The notes under the pieces were generated by a model. The model was given only the letters and a program-made list of their open reading frames with translations. It had not been told where the DNA came from and made no database searches. A program made the translations under genes and the position numbers. A DNA stretch of 23,389 nt from Candidatus Bathyarchaeota archaeon (GTDB lineage Archaea > Thermoproteota > Bathyarchaeia > TCS64). Below, piece by piece: positions 8,159-15,350 of this stretch (position 1 is the stretch's first letter; the number at the start of each line of letters is the position of its first letter). The stretch covers positions 1 through 23,389 of the forward strand of contig WJJC01000096.1 of assembly GCA_014729945.1 (NCBI GenBank). Reading direction: 5' to 3'.

Positions 8159-9676
8159 AGTTTTTCCTTCTTAATATTCTGGTACAAGTTTACGCCATTG
8201 AGGTAAGCGTTTACACTAGCTAGTACTATGTCCTCGTTGACACCTCTGCTGGTCACCAATCTATCTCCCTGCCTAAGCCTTATCTCAACATTAACGACAG
8301 CATCTGTTCCACCTGTGATAGCTTCTACCTGATAAAGTTCAAGCGTCACGGGTTCGTCGATAGTTACTGCCTTCACCAATGCATTCAACGTGGCGTCCAC
8401 AGGTCCATTCCCAGTGGCTGCTTCCATGTAGCTTTCCCCGTTTCTGGTTACCTTGATACTCGCGGTGGGAGTGATCTTGTTCCCTGTAGTGACGATGAAC
8501 TCATCCACCACCAAGGGATTCTGCTGCTCAAGATTCATCACATCAGTTGCAATCCCATATAGATCAGTGTCGCTGATGAGGTTCCCCTTGTCTCCGAGGG
8601 TCTTCACGTGTTCGAGGATCTGGTTGAACTGCTCCTCACTGGGTTCCAGCCCCATGGTAATCAAGTTATTGAATAGACCAGTCGAACCAGCATGCTTACC
8701 ACTTACAAGTTTACGTGTCGCACCCACAAGAGCCGGGTCAATCCGCTCATATGTGGTTGGATCACGTAGAATCGCGTGGGTGTGAATGCCTGACTCGTGA
8801 GCGAATGCGTTTCTACCTACGATTGCTTTGTTTGGCTGAACATGCATTCCAGTCACTCGACTAACGGTGTGGCTTGTTGAAGTTATACGTTGAATATTGA
8901 TGCCTGTCTTGACCTTGTAAAGTAACTCCAATGCTACACAGTTTTCCTCAAGACTTGCGTTACCTGCACGTTCACCCAAGCCGTTGATGGTGGCGTGGAT
9001 GTGTGTTGCCCCACCAGCTACTCCCGCAATGGTGTTAGCTGTGGCAAGCCCAAAGTCGTTATGAACATGCACCCCGAGAACCATATCTGGAAACAATTCA
9101 TGAAGTTCTCCATAGTATTCTAGGCTACGCTCAGGTGTCAATGTGCCTACCGTGTCACATGGTGTAACCCTATCCACTCTAGCGTCAATTGCCCTCTGAA
9201 TTACTTGTCTGAGGAACTCCATCTCTGTACGGGAGCCATCCTCAAGGCAAATCTCGGCTATAACTCCACGATCCTTAGCATGTTGTACCACATTGCTGGT
9301 TACATCAAGAATCCATGCTTGTTCTTTGTTGAATTTGCGTTTCACGTGTAGTTCGCTGACGGGTATTATGATGTTTACACTATCTACCCCGGCGTCAATT
9401 GCCACATCTATGTCCTTTATTACGCTCCTTGTTGCGCTGCATATCTCTGCATCAAGTCCTGCGTTGCTTATTTTCTCGACTGCCTCTCTTTCACCCGGGG
9501 ATACAGCCGCGAAACCAGCCTCAATAACCTTAACGCCCAGATCATCAAGTGTTCTGGCTATCTCTAGTTTCTTTGGTGGTGTCAGGCTTATACCGGGGGT
9601 CTGTTCTCCATCGCGGAGGGTTGTGTCGAAAAACTGTACCTGTTCTGGGTACTTACCTAATAAAACGATACCCCAT
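8155..9676 (-). CDS. leuA: 2-isopropylmalate synthase; start lost to apparent one-base shift
   Basis: LeuA condenses acetyl-CoA with 2-ketoisovalerate, the committed step of leucine synthesis. The open frame runs 9675-8155 (about 506 residues, normal length). It has a DRE-TIM barrel beginning [20 protein letters not shown], where the Asp and Arg of DTTLRDGEQ are catalytic or metal-binding. [15 protein letters not shown] holds the metal-binding His pair. [14 protein letters not shown] follows, and a complete C-terminal leucine-feedback domain covers about the last 120 residues ([17 protein letters not shown]). The only standard start in frame is GTG at 9405, which would delete about 85 essential residues. 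ATG at 9676 or 9682 lies one frame off; reading the G4 run (9671-9674) as G3 gives [16 protein letters not shown] in frame. It could be an assembly indel, a non-AUG start or a real frameshift. First gene of the operon. Confidence 0.88.
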
Positions 9677-9747
9677 TATCATTCACGTATTCACACTGGA
9701 TATCTACTCAGATTTAAGGCTAACTAAGTGAAATTAGACTGAAACAA

Positions 9748-9758
9748 TGATTAAATCA
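9748..9758. promoter_or_regulatory. 11-bp palindrome in leu operon leader region
   Basis: TGATTAAATCA is a perfect palindrome around a central A. It lies between the symmetric TATA element (9789-9802) and leuA, where a leu transcript would begin. Lrp/AsnC-type regulators often use such sites. That is a suggestion only; the palindrome itself is directly visible. Confidence 0.3.
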
Positions 9759-9788
9759 CATAAAGCCGAGAGGTATTCACGGTTTGTT

Positions 9789-9802
9789 TTTATTTAAATA
9801 AA
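9789..9802. promoter_or_regulatory. Symmetric TATA element of the leuA / CSD-TBP divergent promoter
   Basis: TTTATTTAAATAAA is a perfect 14-bp palindrome in the gap between leuA (minus) and the cold-shock gene (plus). Its flanks (TTGTTT on the left, AAACAA on the right) nearly continue the symmetry. It can serve as TATA box in both directions: rightward it places a start near 9825, and leftward one near 9765, giving leuA a leader of about 85 nt. A second A/T element (ATATTAAAAA, about 9806-9815) could also serve the plus strand. Confidence 0.45.
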
Positions 9803-9845
9803 CAATATTAAAAAAGAGCCTTGCCTAATATAATAAGGAAAGAAT

Positions 9846-10052
9846 TTGAGAGGGAAAATTAAGTTTTTTAACGAAAACAAGAATTTTGGTTTTATTTCAA
9901 CCAAGAAGATGCGGGATGACCTGTACTTTAACAAGTCAAACTATCCAAAGGAACATGTTCCTCACAGAGACCAGTTGGTTGAGTTCAGGGTTGTAGAGAC
10001 AGATCGTGGAAAAGCAGCTGAAGACATATACGTGTTAAGATATGATGAGTAG
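9846..10052 (+). CDS. Cold-shock-domain protein
   Basis: This 68-residue single cold-shock domain is an OB-fold that binds single-stranded RNA/DNA and typically acts as an RNA chaperone. MRGKIKFFNENKNFGFIS carries the RNP1-like strand (usual K-G-F-G-F-I, here K-N-F-G-F-I), and DDLYFNKSNY is the RNP2 counterpart (usual VFVH), so both aromatic patches are kept with substitutions. The TTG start at 9846 is the only sensible one: the domain begins immediately, and AAGGAAAG upstream is a reasonable ribosome site. Its last 11 bp overlap the TBP gene, so the two are probably translated from one message. CSD proteins are patchily distributed in archaea. Confidence 0.85.
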   Translation: MRGKIKFFNENKNFGFISTKKMRDDLYFNKSNYPKEHVPHRDQLVEFRVVETDRGKAAEDIYVLRYDE

Positions 10053-10632
10053 AAACATTGATCAGAGTGAAGAGGAACGAGAGATACCTGATCTAGATAT
10101 ACATATTCAGAATGTAGTAGCTTCAGGTAGTCTCGATCAGACCTTCAATCTAAATGATATACAAAAGGTATTCGTCACAACAGAGTATAACCCAAAGAGG
10201 TTCCCAGGACTGGTTTTCAGGTTGAAGAGACCAAAGACATCTACTCTTATCTTCAACTCAGGCAAGATGGTATGCACGGGAGCCAAATCAGCAAAGATGG
10301 CTAGGCGTGCAATCCGAAAAGTAGTTCGTAAACTGAAGGATAATGGTATAATTGTACTGGGAAAACCCGAGATCACGATCCAGAATATAGTTGCATCAGG
10401 CAACCTTCGTGGGAATGTTGACCTTGAGATGGCGGCGGACCTACTAGAGAATGTAATGTACGAGCCTGAACAATTCCCGGGCTTGATATACAGGATGCGA
10501 GACCCCAAAGTGGTTCTACTGATATTCGCATCAGGGAAGATAGTATGCACAGGTGCAAAGAGCGATACAATGGTTCATGAGGCAGTCCACAAGCTCTGGA
10601 CAGTACTTGACGACTATGCTCTCTTCTTCTAA
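10042..10632 (+). CDS. tbp: TATA-box binding protein
   Basis: This 196-residue general transcription factor has two imperfect saddle repeats: about residues 17-100 (IQNVVASGSLDQTFNLNDI … SGKMVCTGAKSAKMARRAI) and 108-190 (IQNIVASGNLRGNVDLEMA … SGKIVCTGAKSDTMVHEAV). Each holds the FPGL(V/I)YR strand with the DNA-intercalating Phe region (RFPGLVFRLKRPK and QFPGLIYRMRDPK). The size is typical of archaeal TBP. It nucleates the preinitiation complex with TFB and RNA polymerase. The ATG at 10042 overlaps the end of the cold-shock gene by 11 bp, an unusual pairing. A T6 run (10635-10640) follows the stop. Confidence 0.97.
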   Translation: MMSRNIDQSEEEREIPDLDIHIQNVVASGSLDQTFNLNDIQKVFVTTEYNPKRFPGLVFRLKRPKTSTLIFNSGKMVCTGAKSAKMARRAIRKVVRKLKDNGIIVLGKPEITIQNIVASGNLRGNVDLEMAADLLENVMYEPEQFPGLIYRMRDPKVVLLIFASGKIVCTGAKSDTMVHEAVHKLWTVLDDYALFF

Positions 10633-10634
10633 TA

Positions 10635-10640
10635 TTTTTT
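10635..10640 (+). terminator. T-run after tbp
   Basis: AATATTTTTTATTATC begins right at the TBP stop codon. A U-tract of this kind is the usual archaeal termination signal, and a new TATA element for the next gene follows at 10672-10679. Confidence 0.4.
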
Positions 10641-10699
10641 ATTATCTGTTTCTATTTAAAATGAGAAAATTTTTATAATTTTGAATTATCTTCTGCCTC

Positions 10700-11143
10700 A
10701 TGCTATACTTTACATATGGCTCATTTATGGACATAGATAACTTGAAGAAACACACCCCTTCAGCCGAATTCGTGTGCAAGGCAATGATCCCAAACTGGGA
10801 GGTCCAGTATAATTATTACAGCACCAATTATAATGGCGGCTGCACAGGAATCGAACCAGCGATTAACAAACTAGTAAGAGGAGCTGTCTACGAGATCCCA
10901 CCAGACGAGATGGAGCACCTAGATACCATTGAAGGGGTACCAAATGGCACCTATTATCGTCACCCAATTATGGTAATTAGTGAAGAGGGAGAACCAATGC
11001 TAGCCCATGTATACAGGACTACTAATCCCCGGGGACCATTCAAGCCCACCAAGGAGTATCTAGGTTACATGATTGATGGCGCTAAGGCCCTTGGACTACC
11101 AGAGGAATATATTGAGAGTCTAAAGGTAGAAACAATAGACTAG
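10700..11143 (+). CDS. Gamma-glutamylcyclotransferase-like (GGCT/AIG2 fold) protein
   Basis: This 147-residue protein has the GGCT fold. LYFTYGSFMDIDNL at the N-terminus is the YGS substrate-loop signature, and LDTIEGVPNGTYYRHP carries the glutamate that acts as general base in characterised members (LDxxEGV). Known enzymes split gamma-glutamyl amino acids or peptides to 5-oxoproline plus the free amine; others act on gamma-glutamylamines. The substrate here is unknown. The end of the domain is visible in EYLGYMIDGAKALGLPEEYI, so the protein is full length. A TATA box (TTTATAAT, 10672-10679) about 25 bp before ATG suggests a leaderless, separate transcript. Confidence 0.85.
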   Translation: MLYFTYGSFMDIDNLKKHTPSAEFVCKAMIPNWEVQYNYYSTNYNGGCTGIEPAINKLVRGAVYEIPPDEMEHLDTIEGVPNGTYYRHPIMVISEEGEPMLAHVYRTTNPRGPFKPTKEYLGYMIDGAKALGLPEEYIESLKVETID

Positions 11144-11213
11144 GCTACTTTTTATACTAATATCCAGATACAGACACCTTGTTTATATCTCACACCTTCT
11201 CAGAATAAACGAA

Positions 11214-12407
11214 GTGAAACTTGAAGACATTATACTAGTAGCTTTTCAGGGTTTGAACGAAAGGAAATTCAGATTAGCCTTAAACATATTAGGTGTACTA
11301 ATCGGGTGTGCCGCAGTAACCGGTCTAATTAGTATAACTCAAGGTTTGACTGTAGAGGTAAGCGGCCAACTGGAATCATTTGGTCCAAAAAACGTGATGG
11401 TCGTTCCTTATGAAATACGACAAGGCAGAGGACTCGTGGGTGAGAGCTTTAATTGGAGAGATGTACAAATTATAGAACGTGTACCCAATGTCAAATACAT
11501 TGCACCCATAGCGAACACGGGAACAGCAACCTACACAGTTCGCGGCGAAACCTACTCTGCTATAGTTTTTGGCTCAACGCCGATATATTTTGATATATTC
11601 AGCAGTTTTAAGATGGCGGAAGGAAGACCTCTCGTACAAAGTGATAGTGGATCAATTGTAATGGGGCACCTTTTAGCTCAACCCCGAGGTTATGATGAGT
11701 CGATCTTTGAGGTTGGAGACCGAGTGACTCTGAATTTTTATGTAGGAGACGAGTCCAGAGAAGCCACATTTCGAATAGTGGGAATAATGGAGGAAGTGGG
11801 TGGCACATTCGGATCAGAAGATGACAGGAGTCTCATAATGAGTTATAGAGATACACAGACAATTTTTGAGATAGGCAGTAAAGTAGACTACATCTCCTTA
11901 CAGGTTAACGCGATAGATAATGTGGACTCAGTTATAGACGAGATAAAGGAAACGTTCGATGATAAGGTAATGGTCATGAGTTATGAACAGATACAACAAC
12001 AGGTTGATCAGGTACTGGGCACCATAGAAGCTGTTCTAGGGGGTATAGCTGCTATTAGTCTAATAGTTGCTGGAGTCAGTATAATCAATACGATGACTAT
12101 CAGCGTAATAGAGAGAACACGCGAGATAGGAATTATAAAAGCATTAGGAGGAAAAAGCAGTGAGATATTATTACTATTCATTACAGAGGCTACCATCACT
12201 GGTTTCATTGGAGGGATCTTAGGAGTAGTACTAGGGTTTGCTGCTGGGTTAATCGTAGGCGACTACATTGGTTTACCTGTTTCTACATCTCCACTCCTAG
12301 GAGCCTTAGTCGTAGGATTTGCTGTGATAACAAGTGTCATAGCAGGACTCTACCCCAGTTGGCAGGCTGCACAATTACATCCTGTTGATGCTTTACGTTA
12401 TGAATAA
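11214..12407 (+). CDS. ABC transporter permease, MacB/FtsX family
   Basis: This 397-residue membrane protein has the MacB architecture. One N-terminal transmembrane helix (residues about 20-45, ALNILGVLIGCAAVTGLISI) is followed by a large extracytoplasmic MacB_PCD domain (about 46-260). Three transmembrane helices (about 268-295, 315-350, 360-388) form the FtsX domain. SVIERTREIGIIKALGGKS is the cytoplasmic coupling motif that contacts the ATPase. Such proteins form dimers that work as mechanotransmitters or lipid/peptide exporters. No ATP-binding subunit is adjacent in this window, so it must use one encoded elsewhere. The GTG start at 11214 sits about 29 bp after TTTATAT (11182-11188), consistent with leaderless transcription. 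Confidence 0.93.
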   Translation: MKLEDIILVAFQGLNERKFRLALNILGVLIGCAAVTGLISITQGLTVEVSGQLESFGPKNVMVVPYEIRQGRGLVGESFNWRDVQIIERVPNVKYIAPIANTGTATYTVRGETYSAIVFGSTPIYFDIFSSFKMAEGRPLVQSDSGSIVMGHLLAQPRGYDESIFEVGDRVTLNFYVGDESREATFRIVGIMEEVGGTFGSEDDRSLIMSYRDTQTIFEIGSKVDYISLQVNAIDNVDSVIDEIKETFDDKVMVMSYEQIQQQVDQVLGTIEAVLGGIAAISLIVAGVSIINTMTISVIERTREIGIIKALGGKSSEILLLFITEATITGFIGGILGVVLGFAAGLIVGDYIGLPVSTSPLLGALVVGFAVITSVIAGLYPSWQAAQLHPVDALRYE

Positions 12408-12441
12408 GAGCAACTATAATGGATAGCAAGTTATTTCAAAT

Positions 12442-12482
12442 AAAAAAATTAGAACTAGAATACATAAATAATAGTGAAAAAA
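12442..12482 (-). terminator. T-runs after rpl14e
   Basis: On the minus strand, T6 (12477-12482) begins directly at the L14e stop and T7 (12442-12448) follows. These are the likely termination tracts for the EMC3-like/cmk/rpl14e transcript. The convergent permease gene shows no comparable T-run in its own direction. Confidence 0.4.
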
Positions 12483-12722
12483 TTATTGTGATTGAAGTGC
12501 TCCAATAACTTCTTCGTCGGTAGCGTTACGCTGAATATCCATAGTTTCATCAAGAGGCTTGATGTGATTCATATTTGCCCGTCTCCTCTTTACCTCTGGG
12601 CCTGTAACTACTACGAAGTTTCTGTCAATCACATCTACTATAACGCATTTATGGCCTTTTTCTCGGCCCTGTGTTTTCACACATACTCGTCCAATATCAA
12701 TTGCAACCAAAAGTATACCCAT
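12483..12722 (-). CDS. rpl14e: Ribosomal protein L14e
   Basis: This 79-residue large-subunit ribosomal protein is shared by archaea and eukaryotes (SH3-like barrel). VAIDIGRVCVKTQGREKGHK matches the family N-terminus (M-x-AIExGRxCVKxxGRExG). CVIVDVIDRNFVVVTGPEVK and RRRANMNHIKPLDETMDIQ complete the fold. The ATG at 12722 gives four extra residues (MGIL) and a 26-bp overlap with cmk. The TTG at 12710 gives a start at the family's usual position with a 14-bp overlap and may be the true one. It is the last gene of the DUF106-cmk-rpl14e cluster, an arrangement common in archaeal ribosomal superoperon tails. Confidence 0.93.
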   Translation of the reverse strand: MGILLVAIDIGRVCVKTQGREKGHKCVIVDVIDRNFVVVTGPEVKRRRANMNHIKPLDETMDIQRNATDEEVIGALQSQ

Positions 12723-13263
12723 TAAGGTATTCGTCTACAACGCATTTAAGAATTCGCGCGGTACCGTCAACACTAAATAAACTTGTATTGATAATACAGT
12801 CATAGATTGAGAGATCGCTCAAATCAACCTCATAATAATCAAGATATCTACGTTGCTCAGATTCTTCACGCACCCGGGTTTCTTTCTTTACATCGGAGAT
12901 CGCTCTCTCTTCCCGTTCCGCGATACGTCTTATGCGCTCATCAAAGGGACACGTTACATAGAATTTTATATCTGGATCCTCAGCCATCCATGCACTTAGG
13001 TTTGCGTCAATAACCACTCCACCTTTACGCGACTCCTCTTTGGTTCTATTATCCAACCAGTTATCAAAATCAGGATCCTCACTAGCGATCTTATTCATTT
13101 CTTCAAGGCTCACGCCTAATTCTTCAGCGCGTTCCCTGAAAAGCATCCCTGTACTAATATATCTGAGTCCAAGAGTCTCGGCTAGATGCTTTGCATGCGT
13201 ACTCCTGCCTGATCCATGTTTTCCCGCAACTGTAATAACTAGATCTTCGAGTTTCCTCGGCAA
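12697..13263 (-). CDS. cmk: Cytidylate kinase, archaeal type
   Basis: This 188-residue P-loop nucleoside-monophosphate kinase transfers phosphate from ATP to CMP/dCMP. The N-terminus LVITVAGKHGSGRSTHAKHL is the P-loop, followed by LRYISTGMLFRERAEELG (NMP-binding). VVIDANLSAWMAE and DIKFYVTCPFDERIRRIAER (LID region) follow, and the C-terminal part YYEVDLSDLSIYDCIINTS matches archaeal Cmk. The usual Walker-A lysine (GxxGxGK[ST]) is arginine here (GSGRST, AGG codon). The overall family match and the location between the DUF106 and rpl14e genes make the call firm. It begins 3 bp after the upstream stop codon. Confidence 0.92.
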   Translation of the reverse strand: MPRKLEDLVITVAGKHGSGRSTHAKHLAETLGLRYISTGMLFRERAEELGVSLEEMNKIASEDPDFDNWLDNRTKEESRKGGVVIDANLSAWMAEDPDIKFYVTCPFDERIRRIAEREERAISDVKKETRVREESEQRRYLDYYEVDLSDLSIYDCIINTSLFSVDGTARILKCVVDEYLNGYTFGCN

Positions 13264-13266
13264 TTT

Positions 13267-13764
13267 CTAATCCTCTGGATCTATCTCAAACGTTAACCCA
13301 AATAAGCGGTTCATAAGGACGTTCATGGTGAAGCTGCAGAGTAAATACCACTGGATAAACGTAAATTCCCTTGGTATTCTAGGGAAATCAAATGGGAAAT
13401 ATGCTACGATAGTATCTCCGAAGAATCGACCTAGACTGGGCCAGATTAAGAGCATAGGTACGGTAAAAAGCATACTGCTTCTCATACGATCCATACTCAT
13501 CTTACTCTGTTGCTGCATAAGCTCCTGTTGACGTTTCTGAGCCTTATCGATCCTTCTCTGATTACCGCTTCGAGTCGCTTCCATTACCTCCCGGCGGGCT
13601 CTTGCGCTCTGAATCATAAGGCGTCTATATTGTTCTAAGTCTAAGCTGCGTACACCAATGTAACTCGTAATAGTTGCAAGGGTCATGCTGATAGCTATTA
13701 TTGCGAGAGTCGCGTATGGTGGCTGCTGAAATGTTGATAACTCAAGTAGTACTTGTGTGTACAT
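13267..13764 (-). CDS. DUF106 / EMC3-TMCO1-like membrane insertase-family protein
   Basis: This 165-residue protein belongs to the archaeal DUF106 (Oxa1/EMC3/TMCO1 superfamily) group, thought to help insert membrane proteins near the Sec translocon. Three hydrophobic segments are visible at about residues 16-38, 97-118 and 135-157. Between the first two is a basic, Gln-rich cytoplasmic coiled coil (QRRIDKAQKRQQELMQQQSK), the feature that contacts ribosomes in the superfamily. The conserved MRSSMLFTVPMLLIWPSLGR begins the second hydrophobic segment. The gene begins its own transcript: a TATA box (13797-13808, minus strand) gives a leader of about 11 nt. Its stop is 3 bp before cmk. Confidence 0.9.
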   Translation of the reverse strand: MYTQVLLELSTFQQPPYATLAIIAISMTLATITSYIGVRSLDLEQYRRLMIQSARARREVMEATRSGNQRRIDKAQKRQQELMQQQSKMSMDRMRSSMLFTVPMLLIWPSLGRFFGDTIVAYFPFDFPRIPREFTFIQWYLLCSFTMNVLMNRLFGLTFEIDPED

Positions 13765-13767
13765 GTG

Positions 13768-13808
13768 GGTGCACCTTGCACCGAATAAAAGGGGAGTATA
13801 TATAAAAA
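13768..13808 (-). promoter_or_regulatory. Promoter of the EMC3-like/cmk/rpl14e operon
   Basis: Minus-strand TTTTTATATATA (13797-13808) is a strong TATA box in the 50-bp gap after gcvPB; the same T5 can end the gcv transcript. Downstream, GGTGC (13768-13772) and GCACC (13778-13782) form a 5-bp inverted repeat overlapping the predicted start. It may be a small operator or leader hairpin; the arms are short, so this is weak. Confidence 0.45.
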
Positions 13809-13814
13809 GGATAC

Positions 13815-15350
13815 CTAATCATCAAGATTAAGCTGACAGAATTTACGCCAGCTCAAACAGATGGTTCTGGGATGGGCTGCACGAGCCTCATCAAGCCTTC
13901 CCACAGTAGTGTTATGCGGGGCACTTGTTACTTCATCAGGGTTATTATATGCTAATTCATTGATATCCTTGAGCGCATCGATGAACATATCCAGAGACTC
14001 CACTGATTCACTTTCTGTGGGTTCAATCATTAATGCCTCGGGTATGATCAATGGGAAGTACGTTGTGGGAGCATGTAATCCATAGTCAAGAAGTTTCTTA
14101 CTGACGTAGAGGGCGCTGACACCTGTGGCATCTAACATTGGTTGGGCGCTTAATACTGCTTCGTGTTTGCGGGGCTTATCTGGATCGTAGGTTAGCGCGT
14201 ATCCATATTCTTTGTCCAACTGTCTGCTGATATAGTTGGCATTTAATACTGCCAATTCAGAGGATTCTTTGAGTCCACTCCCCCCCATCGTATACATATA
14301 AGCGTAGGCTTTCAAAATCACTCCGATGTTTCCATGGAATCCATGAACTTTACCTATACTCTTAGGTTTATCCCAGTTCAGAGTGTATTTTTCCTCTTCT
14401 TCAACGACCTCAGGTACGGGTAAGAACTCAGCTAGATGCTTTTTTACTCCTACTGGTCCTGCTCCGGGGCCTCCACCTCCGTGAGGTGTGCTGAAGGTCT
14501 TATGCAAGTTGCTGTGTATGATGTCAAAGCCCATGTCACCGGGTCTGCACCATCCCATAATCGCATTCAGGTTAGCTCCATCATAGTATAGTAATCCACC
14601 TGCTTCGTGGATCACTTTGCTAATCTCTTTAATCTCCGACTCGAATACACCAATGGTGTTTGGGTTAGTAAGCATCAGTCCAGCTGTGTTAGGTCCGACT
14701 GCGGCGTTTAAAGCCTCAAGGTCAACCATTCCATGATCATTACTAGGTATCTCGATGGTCTTGAATCCAGCCATAACGGCGCTCGCTGGATTTGTGCCGT
14801 GGGCGCTATCAGGTATTATTACTTCTTTTCTCTCATTCAGCTCACCGTTATCCTTGTGATAGGCGCGCATGATCATCATCCCCGTCCATTCACCGGCTGC
14901 GCCAGCAGCTGGCTGTAATGTAGAGTCATCCATGCCTGTGATTTCTAGGAAATATTTCTTGAGATTGTATAACATCTTCAAGGTTCCCTGAATGGATTCA
15001 GGTGTTTGTAGTGGATGTTGTCCAATGATTTTGGTATGATTTGCTAGAACCTCGTTGATAATAGGGTTGTATTTCATTGTGCAGCTCCCTAGAGGGTAAA
15101 TCTTACCGCTATTAACTCCGTAGTTCATCTGACTTAATCTAACAAAGTGACGAAGTACCTGAATCTCTGATATCTCGGGTAATCCAGGTGCCTCTGTTCT
15201 GAGTATGCTTTCAGGTACCAGTTCCTCCGTAGGTATCTCTCCCTCGACTTCAGGTTCCAGCATAGGAAGCATATGACCAATTCTACCCGCTTTACTGAAC
15301 TCGAAGATAAGAGGCTCGCTCCAGTCAGCCTGTCTATACCTCATTTTCAT
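13815..15350 (-). CDS. gcvPB: Glycine dehydrogenase (decarboxylating) subunit 2
   Basis: This 511-residue C-terminal half of the split glycine cleavage P-protein binds PLP. SNLHKTFSTPHGGGGPGAGP contains the lysine that forms the Schiff base. PAAGAAGEWTGM and SAHGTNPASAVMAGF are PLP-phosphate and substrate-site segments, and YPLGSCTMKYNP is the conserved N-terminal signature. With GcvPA it decarboxylates glycine and passes the aminomethyl group to lipoyl-GcvH. The ATG overlaps the gcvPA stop by 4 bp, so the subunits are coupled. GcvH, GcvT and Lpd are not in the window. No missing catalytic residue was seen. Confidence 0.96.
   Translation of the reverse strand: MKMRYRQADWSEPLIFEFSKAGRIGHMLPMLEPEVEGEIPTEELVPESILRTEAPGLPEISEIQVLRHFVRLSQMNYGVNSGKIYPLGSCTMKYNPIINEVLANHTKIIGQHPLQTPESIQGTLKMLYNLKKYFLEITGMDDSTLQPAAGAAGEWTGMMIMRAYHKDNGELNERKEVIIPDSAHGTNPASAVMAGFKTIEIPSNDHGMVDLEALNAAVGPNTAGLMLTNPNTIGVFESEIKEISKVIHEAGGLLYYDGANLNAIMGWCRPGDMGFDIIHSNLHKTFSTPHGGGGPGAGPVGVKKHLAEFLPVPEVVEEEEKYTLNWDKPKSIGKVHGFHGNIGVILKAYAYMYTMGGSGLKESSELAVLNANYISRQLDKEYGYALTYDPDKPRKHEAVLSAQPMLDATGVSALYVSKKLLDYGLHAPTTYFPLIIPEALMIEPTESESVESLDMFIDALKDINELAYNNPDEVTSAPHNTTVGRLDEARAAHPRTICLSWRKFCQLNLDD

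Noticed and set aside
8155..9405. leuA starting at GTG 9405
   Set aside because: Conserved LeuA sequence including the catalytic DTTLRDGEQ continues upstream in the same frame to about 9660.
12408..12482. Possible small RNA or tRNA between convergent genes
   Set aside because: Only 75 bp, AT-rich, no cloverleaf or stable hairpin; the T-runs fit simple termination.
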